Assembly: GCA_012295225.1 (NCBI GenBank) | Contig: WMKK01000013.1 | Location: forward strand, 482,167-546,166 | Direction: 5' to 3' | DNA from: Ostreococcus mediterraneus | Taxonomy: Eukaryota > Chlorophyta > Mamiellophyceae > Mamiellales > Bathycoccaceae | DNA length: 64,000 bases | Part shown: positions 38,873-48,423 of the stretch, in pieces | Layout: each line of letters begins with the position of its first letter | Position numbering within the stretch: position 1 is the first letter of the stretch | The notes under the pieces: model-generated | What the model was told of the DNA's origin: nothing | Databases searched by the model: none | Seen by the model: the letters and a program-made list of their open reading frames with translations, nothing else | Translations under genes and position numbers: made by a program

Positions 38873-38944
38873 TGAATTCTATGTAAAGCGTCGCAAACTG
38901 TCGACCTCCAGCCGTCACTCATCGACGCCACGCCATCGCCCGCG
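38873..38944. promoter_or_regulatory. Divergent promoter, FKBP / SUMT genes
   Basis: A 72-bp spacer between start codons. Both products are plastid proteins, so shared control is plausible but not shown. Confidence 0.4.
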
Positions 38945-40198
38945 ATGTCCGCGACGCCGCCGAGCGCGCGCGCGGTCGACCGACATCGCCGCGCACCGTC
39001 CATCGCGTCCTCGGCGTCGCGCGGCGCGCGACGCGCGCGAGGCGGCGGCGCGCGCGTCGCGTCGCGCTCGGTCGCGTCCTTTCGCGTGACGGCGCTGTCT
39101 GACGCCTCGCACGGCGCGGAGACGCCGCGCACGGCGTCGAACGCGTCGGCGAGCGCGAGAACGCCGAATGAAGAGGATGATTCTCTCGCCGCCATGCTCG
39201 CGGTGCTTCGCGCGCGCGCGGCGGAGGATGCGAAGGATTGCTCTAAAAGCGAGGACGGCGCGAAGGTGTACTTGGTCGGTACTGGGCCTGGTGATCCGGG
39301 ATTGTTGACGCTGCGCGCGTATCAACTCATGCGTTCGGCGGATGTGGTGCTGTACGATCGGTTGGTGTCGAATGAGATATTGAATTTAGTGCGACCCGAG
39401 GCGACGTTGGTGTACGTGGGTAAGCGCGCGGGATTTCATACGCGAACGCAGAGCGAAATACACGAGTTGTTATTGGCATTCGCGGATGTTCGAGCGACGG
39501 TGCTGCGATTGAAAGGTGGTGATCCCTTAGTGTTCGGTCGCGGCGGGGAAGAGATGGATTTTTTGAGGGATAATAATAAGAATGTGACGGTAGAAGTCGT
39601 GCCCGGGGTGACGGCGGCGGCGGGCGTCGGGAGCGAGCTCGGTATCCCGTTGACGCACCGTGGTATGGCGACGAGCGTGCGGTTGTTAACGGGACACTTG
39701 CGCGAAGGATTTTCAGCCAAAGATACCGCCAAGGCGAGTGATCCGGTGGATTTCGCGGTGACGTCCGCGGACGTGGACACCACGCTCGTCGTCTACATGG
39801 GCCTTGGCACGCTCCCGAGTTTAAGCGAGAAATTATTGGCGAGCGGATTCCCCGCGAACATGCCCGCCGTCGCAGTCGAACGTGGTACGACTGTAGATGA
39901 GCGCCGCGTTTTTAGCTCGATTGCTGATTTACCCGAAGCTGCAAAGGCGTGCGAGCTCGTATCGCCGACGCTGCTCATCATCGGCCGCACCGTGACGCTC
40001 AGTCCGCATTGGCCCTACGGCGACTACGACGAGTCGGCGTCGCCATACGAACCCAAATGGGTTGAACAGTGCGGCACACCGCGTGGAAGCGATTACGACG
40101 ATTGGAAAGTCTGGCTCGACGTTGATTTAGCCGCCGACGACGCGTCAGACGCCCAACATTTCGTCCCAACCCGCGAAATCCACGTCGACGCCTTTTAA
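38945..40198 (+). CDS. UPM1: Uroporphyrinogen-III C-methyltransferase (SUMT, siroheme branch)
   Basis: This 417-residue enzyme transfers two methyl groups from S-adenosylmethionine to uroporphyrinogen III, giving precorrin-2 for siroheme. The catalytic domain begins near residue 107 with VYLVGTGPGDPGLLTLRA (SAM site), then YDRLVSNEIL, RLKGGDPLVFGRGGEE, VEVVPGVTAAAG, GIPLTHRGMATSV and TLVVYMGLGTLP, all hallmark SUMT blocks. About 100 residues of presequence suggest plastid import. There is no fused CysG dehydrogenase domain, as in plants. Siroheme is the cofactor of plastid sulfite and nitrite reductases. Confidence 0.95.
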   Translation: MSATPPSARAVDRHRRAPSIASSASRGARRARGGGARVASRSVASFRVTALSDASHGAETPRTASNASASARTPNEEDDSLAAMLAVLRARAAEDAKDCSKSEDGAKVYLVGTGPGDPGLLTLRAYQLMRSADVVLYDRLVSNEILNLVRPEATLVYVGKRAGFHTRTQSEIHELLLAFADVRATVLRLKGGDPLVFGRGGEEMDFLRDNNKNVTVEVVPGVTAAAGVGSELGIPLTHRGMATSVRLLTGHLREGFSAKDTAKASDPVDFAVTSADVDTTLVVYMGLGTLPSLSEKLLASGFPANMPAVAVERGTTVDERRVFSSIADLPEAAKACELVSPTLLIIGRTVTLSPHWPYGDYDESASPYEPKWVEQCGTPRGSDYDDWKVWLDVDLAADDASDAQHFVPTREIHVDAF

Positions 40199-40378
40199 TA
40201 CGAATATCACAGTCGCACGACCAGCGCGCGCGATTCGTACGTGACCATCGTCGCTGATAGGACGATCACGCATATCAAACCCGACTCGTCGCGAGCACCT
40301 TAAAACGCCCAATCGTTCAAGTCTTCGTCTCGGCGAACCGTCCCGAAAAACCTCCACACAACGCGACTCGAACAAAGA

Positions 40379-40851
40379 ATGAGCGCCGTCGAAGAAGAAG
40401 CCGCCGTGCGCGAACCATTGGATTTGATTCGTTTAGCGTTAGATGAAAAGGTGTACGTCAAGCTCAGAGGTGATAGAGAGATCCGGGGACGGTTACACGT
40501 ACGTAGCGAGCGAACGAGCGATTGCGCGAATTGATTTTGGATTTGCTTTCGTACCCGTACCCATCGCTGACGACGACGACGACGACGACGACGACGATGA
40601 TGATGACTTGCGCGCGCACGCACGCGTTATTTACGACCACACCACGGCGTACTGACCTTGCGCGTCGCGCGACACAGGCGTACGATCAACACTTGAATAT
40701 GATTCTGGGCGACGTGGAGGAGGTGATCACGAGCGTAGAGATCGACGACGAGACGTACGAAGAGATTATTAAAACGACCAAGCGCGCGGTGCCGTACTTG
40801 TTCATCAGAGGAGACTCGGTGACGTTGGTGTCGCCACCGTTGAGATCTTAA
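40379..40851 (+). CDS. LSM3: U6 snRNA-associated Sm-like protein LSm3
   Basis: Exons are 40379-40498 and 40678-40851, 97 residues. The 179-nt intron has donor GTACGT, branch ACTGAC and acceptor CAG, and contains a (GAC)n tract. The protein matches LSm3 closely: [20 protein letters not shown] (Sm1), [19 protein letters not shown], then the Sm2 block [20 protein letters not shown]. LSm3 is part of the LSm2-8 ring on U6 snRNA and the LSm1-7 ring in mRNA decapping. It follows SUMT on the same strand with 180 bp between. Confidence 0.95.
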
Positions 40852-40951
40852 TCGTCATGTAGTAAGTAGGAACATCGTGTAAAAAAACTGGAGTCGTCAA
40901 CGAGCGTCTATTCATTCTTTCTTTCTATTAAAACATCATCATCATCATCAT

Positions 40952-42772
40952 CTAAGCGTTGGACAACGCGAGGTATTCGTTGAGGGAAAACACTTTCCCG
41001 TTCGGGCGTTCGCCGAAATTTTCTGCGCGCTGGACGTCGTAGGATGACTGCAACAACGCCGCGCCGCGGTTCAACACGCCTCGCGTGGATTTCTTTTCGA
41101 GCGCCACGATACCTGGTTCGCCGATTCTGCTTAAATCCAGCGCTAACGATGACGTGGATTCTCTGTGACGTTGTTGAAGCACGTCCACGAGTTCCTTTTC
41201 GCTTTGCTGCGCGTCGACACCTGCAGTTAAGAAGATGTCGTCGTCGTCGTTCTCGTGGTCCACCGCGGCGGCGGTCGTCGTCGTAGTAGCGGCGGCGTCA
41301 GCCTTGGCGGTGGCGTCTTCACTCGGTGCGTCCTTTTTACCGCCCATGTCCCAGTAGTTTGTCAGACGCGTTGGGCGACGGCTGAACGGATCACCTTCAC
41401 CAGTGTTTGTCAAACCTCGCTTTAAACGCGCGACTTGCTCCGACGCCCGCTTCGCGAGCGCTTCGCTATTTTTAATCTCGTTGCGCTTGTTGATGTTCGC
41501 CAACGCCTCCATCGTCCCTTTCGGGTTCAATCGCTCCGTGATAGAGCGCTGAAGCTCGAGTTTCTTTTGCTCCAACTCAGCCAAGGCTTCGTAATCCCCC
41601 GCCGCCTCGGCTTGAGCAATCTTCGTCTTGACTTGTTCTTTTTCAAACAACAAGTTTTTGTGCCTCGAGCCTTGTTTTTCGCGCTTCTCCGCCAAGATTC
41701 TCGTCACGTCATCCTCGGTGTATCGATAGTTGGCGGCTTCTTTAAGGTTTTCCAAACACACCTTAACATCACGCTGAGTGATTTTACGCGACCCAGAGTC
41801 GACGATGTGCGCCACCCAGGCAGCCCACTCATCCGACGTCGTCGGCGAATTGGACACTTCGCTCAGGCGAAACGTCTTCTCCGACGAACCCCAACGCAGG
41901 ACGAGCCACTTTTGTGTCTTTTTCCCGGGCAAGTACTCGTACGTCTTCAAAGAGTACTGCTTATATTTACCATCCGCCACGCCCGCGACTTCTACGAGGC
42001 GATAGACGTTCTCTTGTTGCTTGTTTAATCCGATACCCACGCGCACCAGGCAGTGGGTCACCGCGCTTTCAAAGTACGGCTCGTTGACCCACGCCTCGAT
42101 TTGGTGTCGCTTCAACGTGATGGAATCAATCTGTGCCCGCGTCGCCGGCGTAGTAGATTCATCACCCTCATCGTATTCATAATCCGAAAAGTCATCGTCA
42201 TCGACATCACGGCGACGACGCGACGACGCCTTGGCCTTTTTCGCCCGCGAAACCTCGCGCGCTTCGTCGCCCGAATCCGAATCCATCATAGCCTCATCCT
42301 CATCCTCATCAGAATCCCCCCCAAACACGCGCTTCGCACGCTCCTTACGATCCTTCGCCTTAGCAACGCGCTCAAGCGCTTCTAATTCCTCCCGTTTCGC
42401 GCTCGAGATCCCCCGAGTCGAAGACGCCGCCTCGCGTCGCGCCAATTCCAACGCGCGCGTCTTCGCCAACGCCACGATCTGTCGCCGACTTTCAATCTCC
42501 TTCCGCGCCTCTGCGCGCTCAAGCAAGAGTGCTTCGCGTTCGAGTTCATTCATCTGCGCCAACGCCGCGCGATCGGCGGCGTCGCCCATTAAATCCGACG
42601 CGTAGCCGTCCCCGTTCTCTGCGTCTGAATCCGACGATCCACTCTTCTCGTCGTCGTCGTCGCGATCGTCATGAACATCATCATCATCATCAACGTGAAC
42701 GTCATCATCATGAACATCATCATCATTCGCGCGCCCGTCGTGATCGACGACATCGTCCTCTGAACCCACCAT
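40952..42772 (-). CDS. RTF1: RTF1, Paf1 complex subunit (Plus3 domain)
   Basis: This 606-residue single-exon protein has an acidic N-terminus (Asp/His-rich) and a charged middle with a run resembling the histone modification domain. The Plus3 domain starts at SITLKRHQIEAWVNEP and continues AVTHCLVRVGIGLNKQQENV, YRLVEVAGV, and KYKQYSLKTYEYLPGKKTQK, as in RTF1/VIP5. Coiled segments follow. RTF1 links the Paf1 complex to elongating RNA polymerase II and stimulates H2B ubiquitination. The start at 42770-42772 has an ACATGG context; an in-frame ATG at 42844 is possible. The USP48-like protease at 14.5 kb would act on the same mark if it behaves like UBP26. Confidence 0.9.
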   Translation of the reverse strand: MVGSEDDVVDHDGRANDDDVHDDDVHVDDDDDVHDDRDDDDEKSGSSDSDAENGDGYASDLMGDAADRAALAQMNELEREALLLERAEARKEIESRRQIVALAKTRALELARREAASSTRGISSAKREELEALERVAKAKDRKERAKRVFGGDSDEDEDEAMMDSDSGDEAREVSRAKKAKASSRRRRDVDDDDFSDYEYDEGDESTTPATRAQIDSITLKRHQIEAWVNEPYFESAVTHCLVRVGIGLNKQQENVYRLVEVAGVADGKYKQYSLKTYEYLPGKKTQKWLVLRWGSSEKTFRLSEVSNSPTTSDEWAAWVAHIVDSGSRKITQRDVKVCLENLKEAANYRYTEDDVTRILAEKREKQGSRHKNLLFEKEQVKTKIAQAEAAGDYEALAELEQKKLELQRSITERLNPKGTMEALANINKRNEIKNSEALAKRASEQVARLKRGLTNTGEGDPFSRRPTRLTNYWDMGGKKDAPSEDATAKADAAATTTTTAAAVDHENDDDDIFLTAGVDAQQSEKELVDVLQQRHRESTSSLALDLSRIGEPGIVALEKKSTRGVLNRGAALLQSSYDVQRAENFGERPNGKVFSLNEYLALSNA

Positions 42773-42866
42773 GTCGTTCGTCGTCACGCGCGCCGCGCGA
42801 TGCCCGCGCCGACGACAGACGACGCGGATCGCGGTCGAGGTCACGCGCCGCGCGCATCATTATTTA

Positions 42867-42885
42867 TACCCATAACTTTTGCCAT
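42867..42885. promoter_or_regulatory. Motif TACCCATAACTTTTGCCAT upstream of tRNA-Arg
   Basis: The motif ends 50 bp before tRNA-Arg and lies 95 bp upstream of the RTF1 ATG on the other strand. A near copy, TACCCGTAACTTTTGCAT, lies at 57996-58013 upstream of tRNA-Val. I found no further copy by eye. The function is unknown. Confidence 0.45.
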
Positions 42886-42935
42886 GTAATCGTGTTCGCG
42901 AAACGCACTGGTTTTTTTCGCGTTTGTGCCCTCAA

Positions 42936-43045
42936 GGTCTTGTGGCCCAATGGATAAGGCGCCGGTCTACGGACCCACCACTCCGACGAACGAACGTTCG
43001 CGATGTCGATAACCGGAGATTCACAGTTCGATCCTGTGCAAGATC
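42936..43045 (+). tRNA. tRNA-Arg(ACG) with a 38-nt intron
   Basis: A full cloverleaf can be drawn after removing 42973-43010. The acceptor GGTCTTG (42936-42942) pairs with CAAGATC (43039-43045) with one G-U pair. The D stem is GCC/GGC, the anticodon stem CCGGT/ACCGG, and the loop CTACGGA gives anticodon ACG. The T arm is CACAG-TTCGATC-CTGTG. The intron lies between positions 37 and 38, the normal nuclear site, and contains CGT, which could pair with the anticodon. A-box (TGGCCCAATGG) and B-box (AGTTCGATCCT) promoters are present. Confidence 0.92.
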
Positions 43046-43053
43046 AACGAAAC

Positions 43054-43058
43054 TTTTT
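43054..43058 (+). terminator. Pol III terminator (T5) after tRNA-Arg
   Basis: Five T residues begin nine bases after the mature tRNA end, fitting RNA polymerase III termination. Confidence 0.7.
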
Positions 43059-43246
43059 GGCGGGTGTGCGCGCTTTTGCTCGAGCGCGGTGCGATGTCGA
43101 CGCGCGCGTGTCGTTTGGTTTCATCAGTGCACGACCAATCGACCAACCATTCGTTCGTTCGTGGTGGGTGACGACGTGTTCGTGCGTGTGCGTGTAAAAT
43201 ATAAAAAGGCTAGGACTAGGTGGTGGTATCGTATGCAGCGAGGTGG

Positions 43247-44701
43247 TTATTTGGTGTACATTTTCAGCGTCTTGTCGAAACCGCACGCGACGAGGGCGTC
43301 GCCCGCGACGTCGACGGATGTGAGTTTATTCATGGATGAGGACGAAGAAGATGACGCAGAGAGTCTGGTGTTCAACGCGAAATCGCTTCCGGAATAAATG
43401 CATACCGTGCCATCGTAGGAGCAGGATGAGAAGAACGCGCCGTGTGTCGCGGTCTTTTCGTATCGTACGCACGACACGAGCGCCGAGTGCGACGCCAACG
43501 TGTACGCGCACGCCGCGTTCTTGCGTAAATCCCACACGCGCACCGTTCGATCGTCGCTACCGGTGATGATGTGATAGCCATTCGGGGCGAAATCCACGGA
43601 TAGAATCTGTTTGACGTGCCCGCGCAAGACGCTAATCGATTTGCCGAGACGCAAGTCCCACACGCGACCGATGGCGTCCAACCCCACCGACGCCGCGAGC
43701 GCGCCATCGGGGTGGAATCCCACATCGTACACCTCGCGCGAGTGCCCTTCTTGGCACAACAACTCCTCGCCCGTTTCCGTGTGCCACAATCGCCAGGTGG
43801 CGTCGAACCCCGCGGTGGCGACGTATCGACCGCCGTCTCGCGGGTGAAAGGCAATTTTGCCGCAGCGCGACGCGTGCCCCTTCAGCTCGCGGCGCCTCTC
43901 GCCATCGGCGCTCCAGATCGCCGCCGTACCGTCCGCGTGCGCGGTCGCAATCGCACACCCATCATGGTACGCATCCAATCCAGTGATTCTATGCTCAGTC
44001 GCCTTGATGACAAGATTTGAGCTCAATTTGCCCGCCGCGGCGTCGCACGTCCACGCGCGCACTTCTCCGCTCCAACTCGCGCTCACCGCGCGCTTACCTT
44101 GGTCATAAAACCGCACCGCACACAAAGGGCGCGTGACATCGCCAATCTCACTGCATTGTGCGGTAAATGCCGAAGTCGACAACACGATATCATCCATCGC
44201 GCGTCGTTCGTCGCCTCCGCGTTCGCCTCGTTTCGCTTTTTGCTCCGCCACGCGCTTCGCCGCGCGAGGCAAAGAAAATTCAGCCAAATCCACTCGCGCC
44301 TGCAACAATCCATCGGTACCTTCAGTGTAAAAGATTTCCTTCTGGTACGCGCCCACACCGCTCGCATCCACGACAACCGCGCCCCCGCCCGCGACGTCGC
44401 CCGACGTCTCGAGCTCGCCCCCATCCCTCGCATCCAACGCCGCTAAAATCCCTCTCAACCGCTCCCGACGCTCGGCTTGTCGCTCACCAAACAGCGTCAC
44501 GGGTTCTTCATACCTTCGCAGCATCGCGCGCACCTGCGCATCGTCCGTCGGCGCGTGCGTCGCGCGTAACCTCCGTCGGCTTTCGAATTCTTTCAACAGC
44601 GCCTCCTGTCGCTCGCGCGCCGTAGACCGCGCGCCCTCGACCTCGCCCCCGGTGTCCATGCCATCCAGATCGTAGTACGATGCATCGTCTGCAGCCGTCA
44701 T
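43247..44701 (-). CDS. PRPF4: U4/U6 snRNP protein PRPF4 (Prp4) with WD40 repeats
   Basis: This 484-residue protein has the PRP4-type splicing factor motif near residues 50-95 (DDAQVRAMLRRYEEPVTLFG, ERQAERRERLRGILAALDA), then seven WD repeats to the C-terminus. Clear units are LKGHASRCGKIAFHP, EGHSREVYDVGFHPDG, RGHVKQILSVDFAPNG and ASHSALVSCVRYE. Prp4 is a stable part of the U4/U6 di-snRNP beside Prp3. The start used is the ATG at 44699-44701 (MTAADDASYYDLDG); the frame also has upstream ATGs at 44753-44767 that would overlap the RIO1 promoter region. It is a single exon. Confidence 0.9.
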   Translation of the reverse strand: MTAADDASYYDLDGMDTGGEVEGARSTARERQEALLKEFESRRRLRATHAPTDDAQVRAMLRRYEEPVTLFGERQAERRERLRGILAALDARDGGELETSGDVAGGGAVVVDASGVGAYQKEIFYTEGTDGLLQARVDLAEFSLPRAAKRVAEQKAKRGERGGDERRAMDDIVLSTSAFTAQCSEIGDVTRPLCAVRFYDQGKRAVSASWSGEVRAWTCDAAAGKLSSNLVIKATEHRITGLDAYHDGCAIATAHADGTAAIWSADGERRRELKGHASRCGKIAFHPRDGGRYVATAGFDATWRLWHTETGEELLCQEGHSREVYDVGFHPDGALAASVGLDAIGRVWDLRLGKSISVLRGHVKQILSVDFAPNGYHIITGSDDRTVRVWDLRKNAACAYTLASHSALVSCVRYEKTATHGAFFSSCSYDGTVCIYSGSDFALNTRLSASSSSSSSMNKLTSVDVAGDALVACGFDKTLKMYTK

Positions 44702-44800
44702 CTCGCCCACCGCGCGCCCGTCGTCGAGTCGACGGCGTCGCGTTATGACGCCATGCATTCGCATCACCCATCAGTGTGCGGCGCGACCCTTTCGCGCGCG
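44702..44800. promoter_or_regulatory. Divergent promoter, PRPF4 / RIO1
   Basis: A spacer of about 100 bp between the chosen ATGs. Start choice for both genes decides its exact size. Confidence 0.35.
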
Positions 44801-46658
44801 ATGACGCCGCCACCATCGACATCGGCGCCCGCGCTCGCGACGACCACGACGCACGCGATGGGCACGACAACCACCGCCGACGCCGACGCCGAACGACGCG
44901 CGCAAGCCGACGCGCTGCTCGCCATTCGTCAAGCGCTCAGCGGCATCGCCTTGCGACGCGACGACGACGTCGACGACGACGACGACGTCGACGCGTTCGA
45001 TTCCGACTCCGACGCCGCGGACGAAGACGCAGAGATTAACGCTCGACTCGACGCACTGGACGCGCTGGAGGATTACCGCGCGCGCACGTCGGGCGCGGGC
45101 GCATCGATCGCGCAGGGTGGTGGCGGCGGCGGCTCCAACGCCAGCGGGTCCAGCGCGTTGTCTAAAGCGTCGACGACGCGGGTGAAGCCGAATGCGAACG
45201 GAGGGGCGATGAATAAATCGCGCGTCGTTGGTGGCGCGCAAGGGCAAGGGCAAGGGCGGGTGAGTGCCAGGCACGCCGGGGATGGTGGGAGCGCGCTGGA
45301 CGCGGGGACGGTGACGTCCAAGGTGTCAAACGCGATGAAGGAGCGCGCGCGTAAGGATGATAAACTGGCGTCGTTGAATAAGGATAAAGAGGACCGAGCG
45401 ACGGTGGAACAGGCATTAGATCCACGGACGATGTTGATTTTATTCAAGATGTTATCGAGAGAGGTGTTTACGGAGATTCATGGGTGCGTGAGTACGGGGA
45501 AGGAGGCAAACGTGTATCACGCGAGGAAAATGGTCGTCGACGCGCGCGATGATGGGGACGGTGCGGTGACATCGACGACGACGACGACGACGACGACGCG
45601 CATAGAGGATTTTGCAGTCAAGGTGTATAAGACATCGATTTTAGTGTTCAAAGACCGCGACCGGTACGTGAGCGGCGATTGGCGTTGGCGCAACGGGTAC
45701 TCGAAGAAAAATCCACGGAAAATGGTACAAACATGGGCGGAGAAAGAAATGCGCAACTTGATTCGTTTGAAAGAAGCGGGTCTGCGCGTACCAACAGTGA
45801 CAATGTTGCGCTCGCACGTGCTGGTGATGGAATTCATCGGCACGGATGGCGTCGCCGCGCCGCGGTTGCGCGACGCCGACATTGGCGTTAAGAAACTCCG
45901 CTCACTCTTCACCGAACTTATCGTGGACGTGCGCGCAATGTACCAAAAGTGTCGTTTGGTGCACGCAGATTTAAGTGAATATAACTTGCTCTTTCACGAA
46001 GGGAAGATTTGGATCATCGACGTGTCGCAATCGGTGGATCAAGACCACCCGAGGTGTTTGGATTTCTTGCGCGAGGATTTGTTGCACGTCATTCAATACT
46101 TTGCCAAGAAGGACGTGGCCGTACCGACGGTGCGAGAGTTATTTGATTTTGTCACTGACCCAGCGATTAACGACGACAATATGGAGCAAGTTTTGGAGCG
46201 CTTGAGCGAATCTGCGGAGGAACAAGCGGTGGATTTGAAGCGCGTCAACGCTCAACTCAACGCATTGAATTCGGCAGATCCAGACGCACAAAATGATTTA
46301 CCTGAAGGCACCATGGAGCGCCGGGCGGAGAAGGAAATTGCCGACAATGTGTTCCACCAAGCGTTCATTCCGCGCGCGCTCGATGAAGTGGATTCGTTCG
46401 AACGCGACCAACGTCGATTGATTCAAGGCGGCGGCGAGAGCGAAGGCATCTACTACCAAACCATTACTGGTATGGAGGCTGATTTAAGTGGTGTGCGCAC
46501 TATGCCGACGTTGTTGAAACAGATCGAAGTCGCAGAAGACGATGAAGATGATGTCAGTAATGGCGGTGTTGGAGGAGGCGGCGATAACATGGATGACGTC
46601 GACGAGATGGACGTCGACGGCGATTCTGACTCTGAATATTCAGATTCAGATTCCGACG

Positions 46659-46692
<34 letters not shown>

Positions 46693-46864
46693 CGACGAAG
46701 GTGGTGGACGACGTCGGTTTCCGAAAGAAGTCGTAGATAAAGATAAAGTCAAGGCTGAGCGCAAGGAGGCGAAAAAGCTGCAAAAGGCGGCTGCCGCGGA
46801 GAAGCGGAAGACGAAAATTCCCAAAAAAGTCAAGAAACGGAAGACTGGCAAGGGCAAAAAATAG
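44801..46864 (+). CDS. RIOK1: RIO1 atypical protein kinase
   Basis: This 687-residue protein matches RIO1, an ATPase/kinase needed for late 40S ribosome maturation. The RIO domain has HGCVSTGKEANVYHA (flexible nucleotide loop), the catalytic Lys in FAVKVYKTSILVFKDRDRYV, VLVMEFIGTDG, LVHADLSEYNLLFH (catalytic loop) and IIDVSQSVDQDHP (metal-binding Asp). A Thr run inside the domain (near 45575) comes from a (GAC)n-type tract. The N-terminal 200 residues are low complexity and the C-terminus is a long acidic Asp/Ser tract followed by a Lys-rich tail, as in other RIO1 proteins. The ATG at 44801 is the likely start; one 48 bp upstream is possible. Confidence 0.92.
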
Positions 46865-46961
46865 CGAGATAGGATCGATAGCATCGCAGTAAAAGCTTAC
46901 AATCGCGATGAACAAGAAATAAAACACTACAACCTAGTTTAAAGAAGAGTTACGTGACGTA

Positions 46962-48224
46962 TTAGAGCTTAGACGGCACCTGACACGCCGCGGCGAAATC
47001 GCTCGGCACGCGTGAGTCCACGAATGCCTTAAAATCGTCGTACGGTGTCAACCCATCACTCGCGCGCGATGTCGAGGTCAACATGAGTGGTTGACCGTTA
47101 TATACCGCGCGCACGCTTCGCGTGCCGTCGCGCATGCGCCACGTCTCAAAAATTAACGAGCTCGCAGTCTTTGGCCACTCGCGAACGCCTTCGCCGAGAA
47201 CGCCAAGCGCCGCGAACAACGCAATCAGAGACGAGTCGTGCCCTGAATATATGCAAAGCTTGAATTTTTCGGGCGCCACCATTTCTTCGCAAATCTCCCG
47301 CAACAAGCGACCACCGACGAGAGACGCAGCGTCGGCGTCAGAAAAGAACGTAAAGTGCCGACGTTCCATCATCGTCAGCAGTTCGGCCACATCTGACTCG
47401 CGCACGCCCTCCGGCAGCGCCATGCCGTGATTCACCCGACACTGCAGCGGATCCCACACCATCGTCAGCCCAGCGCGAACGTTCCTTTGCGCCTCCATAC
47501 CGTCACGAATGCGCGCCAAATGCGGCGCGTTTGCGAACGCCTCTCGCGACGCGTGCTCCGCCGGTTCGTACGCCTCTTTAAATAACACACTCAATCGCTC
47601 ACACGCCGACCCGGGCTTGGGAAACATCGACTCTTGCTCTTTCTCGCGCACTTCTATCTCCAATTGCGCGCTCGCATCGTCACTCTCGTCGTCCCAACCG
47701 CCCGCCAGCGCGCTTTGCGCGCTCTGCACGCACCGCTTCACCGCCGTCGACCGCACCTTCACCTCTCCATCGCGCACGACCGCGGCGAAATCGCCCGACA
47801 AAAATCCACATCGTTCAATCAGCCACTCACGAATAATCTCGCGCCCCAACGCGTGCATTTGCGCCGCGCCGCGCGTCGTGAGCTGACCTTCCCACGCCAA
47901 GCCGCGGTGGTACAACTTGTCCCGCCATGATTCCCGCACGTCTCCTCGCCTCGCCAGCGCGCGCGAGCGCTCGGCATCGAGCGTCAACGACGACCACGTC
48001 GCGTTTGCCCCGTCGCAGTCCTCCGCGGTGGCGGTGATGGGTGTGCGGTCGCCGTGTCGAAACATGAGCTGCACGCGCTCTAACGCTGCGACGTCGCCTG
48101 GTGGCTTGGCGACGCGGCTGTGCGACGCGTCATCGGCCGAGGCGCGCCGCGACGCGAGCGGTGAGGCGACACACGCGGCGGTGAGCGCCATCGTCGTCGC
48201 TCGGGCGCCGCGCGCGACGTGCAT
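46962..48224 (-). CDS. Histidine acid phosphatase family protein, lysophosphatidic acid phosphatase-like
   Basis: This 420-residue protein has the histidine acid phosphatase signature LMFRHGDRTP near residue 45 and the distal HD motif in CIYSGHDSSLIALFAALG. An N-terminal hydrophobic/Ala-rich stretch (MALTAACVASPLASRRASA) looks like a signal or presequence. The layout is closest to ACP6-type lysophosphatidate phosphatases, but multiple inositol polyphosphatases share the fold, so the substrate is open. The open frame runs about 200 codons upstream through Arg/Pro-rich sequence that is unlikely to be coding. I chose the ATG at 48222-48224; others lie at 48191 and 48317. Confidence 0.85.
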   Translation of the reverse strand: MHVARGARATTMALTAACVASPLASRRASADDASHSRVAKPPGDVAALERVQLMFRHGDRTPITATAEDCDGANATWSSLTLDAERSRALARRGDVRESWRDKLYHRGLAWEGQLTTRGAAQMHALGREIIREWLIERCGFLSGDFAAVVRDGEVKVRSTAVKRCVQSAQSALAGGWDDESDDASAQLEIEVREKEQESMFPKPGSACERLSVLFKEAYEPAEHASREAFANAPHLARIRDGMEAQRNVRAGLTMVWDPLQCRVNHGMALPEGVRESDVAELLTMMERRHFTFFSDADAASLVGGRLLREICEEMVAPEKFKLCIYSGHDSSLIALFAALGVLGEGVREWPKTASSLIFETWRMRDGTRSVRAVYNGQPLMLTSTSRASDGLTPYDDFKAFVDSRVPSDFAAACQVPSKL

Positions 48225-48423
48225 GAGCGAGAGCGCGCGCGCACAGGTGTGAGGACGGTTGGACGCGTCGCGCTCGACGCTGTAAAACGTCGTCGAATGT
48301 CTACGCTCATGCGTCATGGTTTTACACACGCCTATGTGCGCGCTAACTGGGGTCGTGCTAGATGTGTACAATGACGTGCGTCGCGCGCGCGCGCACGAAT
48401 TCGGGGTGCCGGGGTGGATATAG

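Noticed and set aside
41435-42028. 197-codon frame antisense to RTF1
   Set aside because: It is a shadow of the conserved Plus3 coding sequence.
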